A stretch of DNA of 48,936 nucleotides. Origin: Clostridia bacterium. GTDB taxonomy: Bacteria; Bacillota; Clostridia; Acetivibrionales; JAFADI01. A model generated the notes under the pieces. It made no database searches, was not told the DNA's origin, and saw only the letters and a program-made list of their open reading frames with translations. Below, piece after piece: positions 34,688 through 43,701 of the stretch (positions within the stretch are counted from its first letter, which is position 1; each line of letters opens with the position of its first letter). The stretch spans positions 1 through 48,936 of the forward strand of contig JAOAAU010000008.1 of NCBI GenBank assembly GCA_026418695.1, in the 5' to 3' direction. A program made the translations under genes and the position numbers.

Positions 34688-37258
34688 TCACTTCAACTGC
34701 AGTACGAAGGCTGCTCCCTTCCCTGGCCCTTCACTTTCTGCCCAGATCCGGCCATCCATCTCGGTCATATAGTTTGCACAGCTGTGAAGACCGAAGCCAT
34801 GCCCCCCTTTTTTTGTTGTAAACCCATAAGCAAAAATTGTTTCAAGCTGATGTACCGGAATACCAACTCCCGTATCACTGATTTTGATTCGCTTAAATCC
34901 TTCTGCCTTTTCGATGGACAGGTTTATTTCTTTAGACTCTCCGCCGTTTTCCAAAATCGATTCTTTTGCGTTTTTGATGAGGTTCACCAGAACATGAAAC
35001 AGCTTTGCCCTGTTTGCCCGGGCCATACAGGTTTCCTGATAGTTTTTAATGACTTTTATATTGTATTTTTCCAGGGATGCGGCATTCATTTTGAGCGCAT
35101 CTTCCAGGACAGAAACGATATTGAGTTCTTCTACGGTAGATTTGATTCCGGCATAGTCTTTTTGGGAGGTAACGATATCTCCGATGAGACTGATTTTTTC
35201 CATCAACCGCTGAATATTGGCACATAGTTGGGCATGCAAGTCCAGAATAGGAGCATCAAGTTTCAGATAAAATTTAAGCAGTTTCTTACCCTTGGCATCC
35301 TTCAGAATAAACTGCTCCAAATCATGGATGTTCTCTTCCAAAAGCTTGTTTGCCCGCATTATATCTTCAATCGGGGAAGTATGCACCAGGTCTTTAATCA
35401 AATGAATCGTCACCTGGATACTGTTTAAAATATTCCCGACATTATGCAGGATTCCCGTGGTAAGATCCGCCATTCCCTCCCTGTGAGCCTGCTCAACCAG
35501 TTTTTTATAACTGCTGTCCAGTTTTTCCAGCAGAATGGCGCCACTGATCGCGGTACTGATGTTTACGCTTAAGGATTGATAAATTCTTTCGTCCATAGGT
35601 CCTGTCTCATATAAAGCAAAGCCGTAAAAATCATTGCCTACATGAAGAAGATTTGCAATCGCCAGATAAGGTTGGATACGATCCGACAAGATCACATCCA
35701 GCTTCTTTTTTACAGTACTTCGTTCCACCCTTTCTAGTGGGATCCGCTGTCCATTGCGGTATTGGAACAGCATTCCGCTGCGATCGGAAGAACTTTGATG
35801 GGTCTTCTGGTTTTTGAAAATCAGGAAGACACAGTTTTGAATTCCCAGCTTCGGAAGGTTGATATCCAGAGATTCCATCAGGTTTTGCACGCTGAAATTT
35901 GTAACCAGGATCTGGCTGATTTCCTGAAGTACTTCATTTTGAGATTTTGAGCGAACCAACTCACTGGCCCAGGCCCGTGTTTTCTTTTCCTGAATCAAGA
36001 CCTGTGCCTGCTGAAGTATGTTTTCAGCACATAAGAATTTTTGCTTTTCCGTTTTAAGATAAGGAATAAGATAAGGCAGCAAGGATTTTCTCAAGACAGA
36101 TACCAAATCTTCGATTTCAGGCAGCCGATTGCTCTGGAGATATTTTTTTAAAAGCAAATCGAGTGTTTCCAGGAAAAACTGTTGGTTTTCTTCATGAAAG
36201 TCCTTTAAAAAAGCTGTTATTAAATCTTCAATATCAAAATCCGAACAATTATTTTTTTCCTGAATTCTTTTTCTGATCTCCTTCATCCCTGCTTCACTGA
36301 CGTCTTCCAACCGCAGGGATAGAGCGTCAACTTTTCCGGCGCCGGCTTTCCTTACAGCTTCCGTCGTACAGCCGCAGGAATCCCGAATGATCATTTTCCC
36401 CGGTACAGCCGTAGCCATTGAAACTGGAACTGAGCCGTCCTTCAACAGGTGTGCCATTTTTTCACACGCGAAATACCCGAGTTCCTTCCAGGGAAAGTAT
36501 ACGGTGGTAAACGCCGGTGAGGAATATTTCCCGATCTCGCCGTCTTCATAACTTGTAACAGCTACATCTCCCGGAACATCCAATCCTCTGGACTGCAGCT
36601 CATCTACTACGGCCTTTGTTTCATCATTAAACAGCGACACAACAGCATCAAAAGAAACCTTTCTTTCATCGAGCAGAATAGAGACAGCTTTTCTTCCCCT
36701 CTGGGGTACCTCCAGGTTCGCAATTTCCTCTGCACTGACAAGGAGTTTGGGATCATAGATTCCGTACTGTTCCATGGTATTCTTGTAAACATCTACCCGG
36801 CCGTCCGTCCAAAAAGGCGCGATGAATGCAATCTTTTTGAAATGGTGTATCTGAATCAAGTGCAAAAGAATGTCGCGGGTATACTCTTCGCCGGCAAAAT
36901 ACACACTGGGGATGTCCGGGTATCCTGCTCCCAGACTCACCAGAGGAATAGAGCCAAACCTTTTTTTGAAGTTTTCATGGTTTTCCTGGGTAACAGCCCT
37001 TCCCCACCCTAGAAATATCAACCCATCCAAAGGGTATTGTTCCAAGTGGTCCAGCAGCATGTTCACCTGATAGGAATCCCTCGAAGTCACATGGGCATCA
37101 AAATGCCCCACCCGAATGATGTTGAGGCCATGTTTTTGGGCAGCTTCATATAGACCTGCAGTTATATAGCTGTGATACTCATCATATGCATTTTCATCCA
37201 GGTACCCTATCGTGTAATTCTTTTTTATCGCTGCTCCGGGCATTTCGGTACTCTTCAT
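34688..37258 (-). CDS. Soluble LacI-type sensor histidine kinase (copy 1)
   Basis: 856 residues with no signal peptide or membrane helix, so cytoplasmic. Residues 14-297 form a LacI/GalR-type ligand-binding domain (Peripla_BP_3-like) without the DNA-binding headpiece: YTIGYLDENAYDEY, DGLIFLGWG, VPGDVAVTSYEDGEIGKYSSP, and a closing RDSCGC. A helical linker (about 310-440) and a GAF-like domain (about 445-580) follow. The kinase core has His605 in GILHNVGNILNS, N-box Asn763, G1 DTGVGI and G2 GGHGFGLHSC. Its H-box is HNxGNxLNS rather than HExxTP. It is probably a cytoplasmic sugar- or metabolite-sensing kinase. AGGTGG lies eight bases before the ATG. Third gene of the operon. Confidence 0.88.
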   Translation of the reverse strand: MKSTEMPGAAIKKNYTIGYLDENAYDEYHSYITAGLYEAAQKHGLNIIRVGHFDAHVTSRDSYQVNMLLDHLEQYPLDGLIFLGWGRAVTQENHENFKKRFGSIPLVSLGAGYPDIPSVYFAGEEYTRDILLHLIQIHHFKKIAFIAPFWTDGRVDVYKNTMEQYGIYDPKLLVSAEEIANLEVPQRGRKAVSILLDERKVSFDAVVSLFNDETKAVVDELQSRGLDVPGDVAVTSYEDGEIGKYSSPAFTTVYFPWKELGYFACEKMAHLLKDGSVPVSMATAVPGKMIIRDSCGCTTEAVRKAGAGKVDALSLRLEDVSEAGMKEIRKRIQEKNNCSDFDIEDLITAFLKDFHEENQQFFLETLDLLLKKYLQSNRLPEIEDLVSVLRKSLLPYLIPYLKTEKQKFLCAENILQQAQVLIQEKKTRAWASELVRSKSQNEVLQEISQILVTNFSVQNLMESLDINLPKLGIQNCVFLIFKNQKTHQSSSDRSGMLFQYRNGQRIPLERVERSTVKKKLDVILSDRIQPYLAIANLLHVGNDFYGFALYETGPMDERIYQSLSVNISTAISGAILLEKLDSSYKKLVEQAHREGMADLTTGILHNVGNILNSIQVTIHLIKDLVHTSPIEDIMRANKLLEENIHDLEQFILKDAKGKKLLKFYLKLDAPILDLHAQLCANIQRLMEKISLIGDIVTSQKDYAGIKSTVEELNIVSVLEDALKMNAASLEKYNIKVIKNYQETCMARANRAKLFHVLVNLIKNAKESILENGGESKEINLSIEKAEGFKRIKISDTGVGIPVHQLETIFAYGFTTKKGGHGFGLHSCANYMTEMDGRIWAESEGPGKGAAFVLQLK

Positions 37259-37318
37259 CCTTCATTCCACCTGCTTGCTCAAAATTTCAATACTGCCAAA
37301 ATTACCATCTGCCACGTG

Positions 37319-39877
37319 CTATGTTGAAAATCGAATCATGAAGGTTGCTCCTTTTCCATAGCCATCGCTTTCAGCCCATATGCTTCCGCCGATCTCATTC
37401 ATATAGCTCATACAGCTGTGAAGGCCAAATCCATGCCCGTCTTTTTTGGTGGTATATCCATAGGAAAAAATCGCTTCCAGCTCCGTTACAGGGATCCCGC
37501 AGCCCCGGTCTTTGATGCTCACGAACTTTCCGTAGGGATCCTCATAAACCATTAAAGTCAGAACTCTCTCCGACATGGGGGTCTTCGACATGGCTTCTTT
37601 TGCGTTGTTGATCACATTGATGAGGATGTGGAACAGTTTTATCCTCTGGGCCAATACTTTAGGTGTTGATTCATATTTCCGTTCAATTTTTATTCCAAAC
37701 TTCTCAAGGGATTCAGAAAGCAGTCTAATGGCATCCTCCAATGTACCCACAAGGTCCAGCTCTTCCAGTGCCAAATTCACACCTGCATAGTTTTGCTGGG
37801 AAGTAATCATTTCTCCTACCGAATTTATTTTATCCCCTAAACGGTTCACCTGGGTAAACAATTGACTTTTCAACGCTATAAAACTGTCTCCCAGCTTTAG
37901 ATAAAACTGCAGCAGCTTTTTGCCTCTGGGATCACTGCAAAGGAAGTTATCAAAATCATTGATTTGTTCTGCAAGAAGTCGGTTTGCCCTGGAAAAATCA
38001 TCAAATGAAGGAGCTTTTGTCAGCTCTTCCATTAAAACAGCCGATGCATTGATGCTGTTCAGCAGGTTTCCTATATTATGAATGATTTCTATTGCAACAT
38101 CCGCCATTCCCTCTCGATGGGCCTGGGCAACAAGCTTCTTGTAGCTTGAATCCAGTTTTTCCAGGAGAATGGATCCGCTTAAGGCTGTGCTGATATAAGC
38201 GGACAATACATGATATACCCTCTCACCCATAGGTCCGGGTTCAAATAGTGCCAGGCCCAGGAATTCTCCGTTAACATATAACATATGCGAGAAAAAGATA
38301 TAACTCTTCTCCTGGGATCGCTGCATCTCCAAGATCAGCTGCTTTGCACTGCTCCACCCGGTATTTTCGGTATGGATTCGCCTATTATTGCAGTAGCAAA
38401 ACTCAAGTGCGCATCTCTCAAAGATCTTTTCCTGATTCCCTTCTGCAGGGTCAAATAAATAAATATAACTTCTAGGGATGCTCAGCTTCGGCAATCCCTG
38501 TACCAATAATTCCAGTAGGCTTTCCTTGTTGAACTTTGAAACAATTTCCTTGCTGATCACCTGGAGTGTTTGAAACATGATTTTTTCTACTACTTTTTCA
38601 AGCACCCTTGTATTAGCAACCTTCTCCCTTACTAAAACCTGAGCTTGCTGAAGCAAATCCCCCGCCCATAGAAGCGCATCGTCTTCACATAGAACATAAG
38701 GCAGCACAAGCCTTCGGAAGACTGATATGATATCCTCCAGGTTCGTATAGTTAAAGCTGCTGGAGACATTTTTCAGCTGCTGTGATAATGCGGACAGGAA
38801 AAACACGCCTGATCCTTCCCTGTAATCCCGGATAAAGGCATCCAATAATATCTCAAAACTGATCGAAGAATACGGATAGGCCTTGATCATTTCTTTTATA
38901 ATTTCGTCCCGGTCCCGTTGTGAAATATTTATTAAAGATTGATTTGCCTCTTGCAGCTTCACCTCTCCGGCGAAATCACCTGCACTAGGCAGGCACCCGC
39001 ATGAATCACGGTAAATCACTCTTCCCGGTACAATCGTATTCTGGGGAATCCGGCCATGTCTAAGCAGTTCCACCATTTTTTCACAGCCGTTATACCCTAA
39101 CTCCATCCATGGATAATAAACCGTAGTGATTCCAGGAGAGGAGAATTTTCCAAACTCTCCGTCTTCATAGCTTACAACCGCAAGATCTCCAGGAACATCA
39201 ATGTTTCTGGCGGACAGCTCCTTCAGAAGAGATTCCGTCTCAGCATTATATAAGGATACAATCGCATCCGGATCTGCGTTTCTCTCATCGAGCAGTATAG
39301 CAACAGCTTTTCTGGCTCTTTCTGCAAGGCTCAAGCCTTCCAGTTCCTCTTTGGTAACCACCAATTCAGGTGAAAAGAGCCCGTGTTCCTGCATTGTTTT
39401 CTGGTAGGCATCATAACGCCGGTCCGGTCGATACGGTGAGATATAGGCTATTTTTTTGGCATGGTGCTTATGGATGAGATGCAGCAGCATCTCTCTGACA
39501 AAAAGATCTCCCGGGAAATAGACACTGGGTATATTCTCAATGCCGCTTCCGATGCTGAGTAAAGGCAGATGATGAAAACGTGTCGTAAAACTTTCGTAAT
39601 TGTAATAAGGTCCGGCTTTTGCCCACCCCAAAAACAACAGGCCGTCCAACTCAAACTGTTCAATATGCTGTAAGATCATATCCACCTGCTGTGTAAACTT
39701 GTAAGCAATCTGTGAGGAATAATACCCGAAGCGGATAATGTTTATGTTATACTTTTTTGCCGCTTCAGCAATCCCCATCATCAACTGGCTGTGAAAGTCA
39801 TCATAAATATTGTCATCCAGAAAACCGATTGTCAATCGTTCTTTGGTGACAGGGCTTGTTTTTAATACGTAATCCAT
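37319..39877 (-). CDS. Soluble LacI-type sensor histidine kinase (copy 2)
   Basis: 852 residues with the same build as the following gene: LacI-type binding domain about 14-295 (LTIGFLDDNIYDDF, DGLLFLGWAKAG, VPGDLAVVSYEDGEFGKFSSP, RDSCGC), helical linker, GAF-like region about 440-575, then a kinase core with His600 in IIHNIGNLLNS, N-box HILINVINNAKEA, G1 DRGCGI and G2 DGHGFGLHSC. No membrane segment. Clearly a tandem duplicate. The residues that would face the sugar differ (for example HFDAHVTSRDSYQVN against YYSSQIAYKFTQQVD), so the ligands may differ. GGGAG lies seven bases before the ATG. Second gene of the operon, 50 bp after the response-regulator gene. Confidence 0.88.
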   Translation of the reverse strand: MDYVLKTSPVTKERLTIGFLDDNIYDDFHSQLMMGIAEAAKKYNINIIRFGYYSSQIAYKFTQQVDMILQHIEQFELDGLLFLGWAKAGPYYNYESFTTRFHHLPLLSIGSGIENIPSVYFPGDLFVREMLLHLIHKHHAKKIAYISPYRPDRRYDAYQKTMQEHGLFSPELVVTKEELEGLSLAERARKAVAILLDERNADPDAIVSLYNAETESLLKELSARNIDVPGDLAVVSYEDGEFGKFSSPGITTVYYPWMELGYNGCEKMVELLRHGRIPQNTIVPGRVIYRDSCGCLPSAGDFAGEVKLQEANQSLINISQRDRDEIIKEMIKAYPYSSISFEILLDAFIRDYREGSGVFFLSALSQQLKNVSSSFNYTNLEDIISVFRRLVLPYVLCEDDALLWAGDLLQQAQVLVREKVANTRVLEKVVEKIMFQTLQVISKEIVSKFNKESLLELLVQGLPKLSIPRSYIYLFDPAEGNQEKIFERCALEFCYCNNRRIHTENTGWSSAKQLILEMQRSQEKSYIFFSHMLYVNGEFLGLALFEPGPMGERVYHVLSAYISTALSGSILLEKLDSSYKKLVAQAHREGMADVAIEIIHNIGNLLNSINASAVLMEELTKAPSFDDFSRANRLLAEQINDFDNFLCSDPRGKKLLQFYLKLGDSFIALKSQLFTQVNRLGDKINSVGEMITSQQNYAGVNLALEELDLVGTLEDAIRLLSESLEKFGIKIERKYESTPKVLAQRIKLFHILINVINNAKEAMSKTPMSERVLTLMVYEDPYGKFVSIKDRGCGIPVTELEAIFSYGYTTKKDGHGFGLHSCMSYMNEIGGSIWAESDGYGKGATFMIRFST

Positions 39878-39927
39878 ATGATTACTCCCGGTTCAACAAT
39901 ATTGGTTTTTTGCGAGAAGGGTTTATA

Positions 39928-41883
39928 CTACTGGGATTTGAGCCGTTGGAGCAATTCTGTCAGAGGTTTCGGAGTATCAAAATGATATCCCTGCATAATA
40001 CAGTTTGCTCTGTTTACAATGTCCCTTTGTTCCGGAGTTTCGATTCCGCTGACAATCACGTTCAAGCCAAGGCTTTTTATAACATCCATGATGGACAAAA
40101 GAAAACTTTGACTGTTAATATCCGTTGCAATATTCTCAACATACGCTCTGCTGATTTTCAGCATGGTATCCTGAGGCATCTGCTGGAGAAAGACAAAAGT
40201 CGGGTAGGCACTGGTAAATCCGTTCAATGTAAACTGGATACCGATCCGGCTTAACTCGTGAATGATTGAAAGAGAGAGCTTGTTTGCCTCAATGGAAAAC
40301 TTTTCTTCAAGGCCGATCTTAAGGTTTGCCGGTTCGACTTCTGCTTTGCTCAATGCATCCTTGACGACCTCTATGAAACCGGCATCATAAAACTGCTTGG
40401 CGGTACAATTCACAAGAACGAACAAATGCTCATATCCTGCTGCACGGTGAATTTCTTTGAGATGCTTGCATGCTGTTCTCAGGATGTGTTCTCCGATCTC
40501 TATCATTTGATCTGTTTCTTCCGCAATATGAATAAACTGTTCCGGCTTTAACACTCCCAATTCCGGGTGATTCCATCGAACTAGAGCCTGTATGCCGATC
40601 ACTTCATTCTTTGGGTTAATGAGGCTTTGGTAGTGTAACTCGACCTGTTTCCTTCTGAGGGCGTATTTCAGGCCGTTCTCAATTCTTAATTCATTATGCT
40701 GCTGGTGACGGAGTTCTTCGTGGAAAATACAGATTCCCTTTACCCTTTTGGCTTTATACATTGCAATATCGGCATATTTTAAAAGAGTTCCCGGGCAAGT
40801 GGATTCGAAAGGATACCGGCTTATACCGATGCTGCACGAAACCCGTACTTCGTTTTTAGATAAAAGATAGGGTTTTCGAATATTCTCAATGAGTTTTGTT
40901 GCGATCTTCGCGGTCTTTTCCTTGCTACCTTCTGCAATGATGGCGGTGATTTCATCCCCTCCCAGCCTGAAAATGGCCTCTGTCTCGGATGCCCCCCCCA
41001 AATAGTCAGGAATGTGGCAAACATAGCCGGCAAGGACCTTTCTCACCCTTTTTGATATCTCTATCAGTAGGAGGTCTCCCACATCATGCCCCAGATCGTC
41101 ATTGACCTTTTTAAATCCGTCAATGTCGATGAAAAATAGGGAAAAGGGCTGATGACAGTCTTGATCAGATTGTATGACCGTGGATATGGATTGATAAAAG
41201 GAAGATCTGTTTAATAATCCGGTCAGAGAGTCATAATGAGCATTATAAGCAAGCTGTTTTTCCTTGTCCTCACGCAGCTTGATTTCACCGGTAAGCTTTT
41301 CAACCAGGTTTTTCAGTTCCTGGGTTCTCTTAAGTACCTCAGATTCCAAATTCTCAATATAAGCCTCATTCTGCCTCTGTAACTTCCACTTTTTTGTCAT
41401 GGAAAGAGAGATTTGCTTGACGGATACATGGTCAAAGGGTTTTCGTATAAACAGCAAATGATCGTTTTGCCCAAGTTCCGAAAGGATCTGATCCCAGGAA
41501 TAATCCGAATAGGCTGTACATATCACGACTTCAACACAGGGCTGGATCTGCCAGATTTTCTTGATGGCCTGAATCCCATCCATGCCCGGAGGCATTCTCA
41601 CGTCCATAAAGATGAGGGAATACGGCTCATCTTCATCCACAGCTTTCTGAACCATCGCGATGGCTTCTTCCCCCTGGTAAGCATCGTCAATGGTATAGCA
41701 GACCGGGTACAATAGATTCCTGCTTTGGTTTGTCTCCGGTTCTGACCCGAAAAGCTCATCTTTCAAGGATTGAGTCTCTACATCTTGTATTGTGGTAGCT
41801 GAAGAATTCAGGATAAACTTGATGTCCTCATGAATGTCTTTATTATCATCAACGATCAGTATTCTGCTATACTCTTTTTCCAT
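39928..41883 (-). CDS. REC-GGDEF-EAL response regulator with degenerate EAL domain
   Basis: 651 residues: receiver about 6-155 (D12, D13, phospho-acceptor D94 in FMDVRMPPGMDG, Lys148), a coiled-coil linker 170-210, GGDEF domain about 212-385 and EAL domain about 395-645. The GGDEF site reads GGDEI (308-312); the inhibitory RxxD site is not seen and about 12 extra residues precede GGDE. The EAL domain has lost key residues: EAL is QAL (432-434), DDFGTG is LNGFTS (553-558), KID is KIS (576-578) and AEGVE is VSGIE. Phosphodiesterase activity is therefore unlikely; cyclase activity or c-di-GMP binding is possible. First gene of the operon with the two LacI-kinases, and the likely phosphorylation target of both. 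AAAGGAG precedes the ATG. Confidence 0.9.
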   Translation of the reverse strand: MEKEYSRILIVDDNKDIHEDIKFILNSSATTIQDVETQSLKDELFGSEPETNQSRNLLYPVCYTIDDAYQGEEAIAMVQKAVDEDEPYSLIFMDVRMPPGMDGIQAIKKIWQIQPCVEVVICTAYSDYSWDQILSELGQNDHLLFIRKPFDHVSVKQISLSMTKKWKLQRQNEAYIENLESEVLKRTQELKNLVEKLTGEIKLREDKEKQLAYNAHYDSLTGLLNRSSFYQSISTVIQSDQDCHQPFSLFFIDIDGFKKVNDDLGHDVGDLLLIEISKRVRKVLAGYVCHIPDYLGGASETEAIFRLGGDEITAIIAEGSKEKTAKIATKLIENIRKPYLLSKNEVRVSCSIGISRYPFESTCPGTLLKYADIAMYKAKRVKGICIFHEELRHQQHNELRIENGLKYALRRKQVELHYQSLINPKNEVIGIQALVRWNHPELGVLKPEQFIHIAEETDQMIEIGEHILRTACKHLKEIHRAAGYEHLFVLVNCTAKQFYDAGFIEVVKDALSKAEVEPANLKIGLEEKFSIEANKLSLSIIHELSRIGIQFTLNGFTSAYPTFVFLQQMPQDTMLKISRAYVENIATDINSQSFLLSIMDVIKSLGLNVIVSGIETPEQRDIVNRANCIMQGYHFDTPKPLTELLQRLKSQ

Positions 41884-42067
41884 AATAAACTCCTTTGAGA
41901 ATATGGTTTATTAAGCGGATAGAGTGAAAATGTGATACTGCGTATAAGCGTTGATCAATAGCCGGACTTACACCGCATGCTTTCGTTCAGTTGCATTATT
42001 CATCATGGAGGTTTCTGGGTAAAAACAAACGTGTTTCAATTTAAATACAGAAATGGAAGTCTAATTA
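41884..42067 (-). other. Long leader of the REC-GGDEF-EAL operon
   Basis: About 184 nt from the predicted start to the ATG. It includes a short GC-rich stretch (GCGGTGTAAGTCCGGC, minus strand, around 41965-41985) that faintly recalls part of a cobalamin riboswitch, but the B12-box and other conserved parts are absent. No c-di-GMP riboswitch consensus was seen. Confidence 0.3.
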
Positions 42068-42073
42068 ATTTTA

Positions 42074-42101
42074 ATTATACTATAATTTCTAGTTATTTCA
42101 A
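42074..42101 (-). promoter_or_regulatory. Sigma-A promoter of the REC-GGDEF-EAL / LacI-kinase operon
   Basis: Minus-strand TTGAAA (42101-42096), 16 bp, TATAAT (42079-42074). Confidence 0.7.
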
Positions 42102-42202
42102 CAAATAACGCAGGGCTACTACATAATTTTTATAAAATATATGTAGTTTGTCATAGCCAAAAATAAACGTCATGCTATTACCATCAGCAACTGTCAATAA
42201 TA

Positions 42203-42244
42203 AAAATAAAATCCAAGGCATCCGTACTTACGATACTTTGGATT
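42203..42244 (-). terminator. Intrinsic terminator of the TetR-MATE operon
   Basis: AATCCAA/TTGGATT outer stem (42210-42216 with 42238-42244) and an inner imperfect stem ending in a tiny loop, followed by TTTATTTTTATT on the minus strand, 40 bp past the stop. Confidence 0.82.
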
Positions 42245-42284
42245 CTAAACCATTTCTTTAATGAGACTCGTATAGGTAATTTGG

Positions 42285-43679
42285 CTAATCTGTGATCAAC
42301 TCTCCATTAACAATCTCCTTTTCTTTGATGACAGATTTATTCCATCTGCCTGAAAAGTAATATAGCAAGCTGATCGTAGTTGTCAGTGCAGTACTAAAGA
42401 TGGCAGCTGTCCAAACTCCTTTTAACCCCAAACTCGTTTTGACCAGGATCATGGTGATGGGGATTCTCATGATACAAAGGGATGTGAAGGAAATCAGCAT
42501 GGTTATTATGGTTTTACCTGATCCATTGATGATCCCATTGGATACGTATGTAACTATAAAGAACAGATATGCAAATCCTACAATCCGAAAATACCCTACC
42601 CCTATTTCTATAACTGCTGCATTGTTTACAAAAATTCGCATAATCGCCTCAGGAACCATGATGCAGGTGAGAGAAATGAGCAAAGTAACAGGAATATTCA
42701 CCACAATGCCCCATCTGAAAATAGACTTTATCTTCTCGGGCTTCCCGGCCCCAAGGGATTGGGCAGTTAGTGTTGCAGCTCCAATCATTATTGCCATTGC
42801 AGGCATGGCAACAATGGAATCAATTCTGCTGGCGATGCCGAAAGCTGCAATGGCATCCGCTCCAAACATGTTTACAAAAGATGTAATAAAGGCATAGCTG
42901 AAGGATAATATCATCTGCTGTGCAAAGGACGGTAATCCGATTTTCAGGATCGACATCGCTATGGTTTTATCAAACACGAATGCTGTTGGATTGATCGGCA
43001 GCCCTTTATACTTACGTAGAACATAGGCCAGACCTCCAACCGTTGTAAATATGGATGCACTCAGGGAAGCTACGGCTGCTCCGTTTAATCCAAGATGGGG
43101 GAAAGGTCCGATTCCCATAATTAACAACGGATCCAAAGCTGCATTGATTCCTGTAGAAATAACGATAAATGCCATGGGTGTCATTGTATCTCCAATTCCT
43201 CTCAGGATGGATACTATGAGAAAGGATAGATACATAAAAACAAACCCGGCTAATGATATTTTCAGATAAGAGGATGCCAGACTCAATATTTCTGTTGGCG
43301 TCCCCAACAAGCCCAGTATCGAATCTGAAAAAATCAAACCTAAAACAGTAACCATTATAACCACAAGACCGCCCAAAAACCAGGAAACGTTGACGATTTT
43401 TTGAATCGCATTGTAATCTTTGGCTCCATAATGCTGCGAAACTAGAATGGATGTAGCCATGGTCGTTCCGGATGCCAGTGCCATCATCGCAAGAAATACG
43501 GGAAAGGAAACAGCGACAGCACCTACAGCGTTACCTCCCAGCAGTTTTCCTACCCAAACCGCATTAATAATGCTGTATCCCGTGGTAAGTATATTCCCTA
43601 CCAGTATGGGCAGCGCAAACTTTATCAAATTCCGAGGAATACTCCCCTCGGTTAAATCCTTTCCAAACTTATTATTCAT
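42285..43679 (-). CDS. MATE-family multidrug/sodium antiporter
   Basis: 464 residues with 12 predicted membrane helices in two similar halves. Markers: GSIPRNLIKFALPILVGNILTTGYSI at the N-terminus, ILVSQHYGAKDYNAIQKIV after helix 2-3, and GLPSFAQQMILSFSYAFI opening the second half. It exports cationic or lipophilic compounds in exchange for Na+ or H+. ATG 43679 follows AAAGGAG; the in-frame extension to 43730 would overlap the TetR gene and has no ribosome site. Second gene of an operon with a TetR regulator. Confidence 0.92.
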   Translation of the reverse strand: MNNKFGKDLTEGSIPRNLIKFALPILVGNILTTGYSIINAVWVGKLLGGNAVGAVAVSFPVFLAMMALASGTTMATSILVSQHYGAKDYNAIQKIVNVSWFLGGLVVIMVTVLGLIFSDSILGLLGTPTEILSLASSYLKISLAGFVFMYLSFLIVSILRGIGDTMTPMAFIVISTGINAALDPLLIMGIGPFPHLGLNGAAVASLSASIFTTVGGLAYVLRKYKGLPINPTAFVFDKTIAMSILKIGLPSFAQQMILSFSYAFITSFVNMFGADAIAAFGIASRIDSIVAMPAMAIMIGAATLTAQSLGAGKPEKIKSIFRWGIVVNIPVTLLISLTCIMVPEAIMRIFVNNAAVIEIGVGYFRIVGFAYLFFIVTYVSNGIINGSGKTIITMLISFTSLCIMRIPITMILVKTSLGLKGVWTAAIFSTALTTTISLLYYFSGRWNKSVIKEKEIVNGELITD

Positions 43680-43701
43680 TTTTTTCTCCTTTACTTTTAT
43701 T

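Noticed and set aside
41940..42000. GC-rich string in the REC-GGDEF-EAL leader that recalls a cobalamin riboswitch
   Set aside because: The B12-box and other invariant parts are missing, and the genes have no link to B12.
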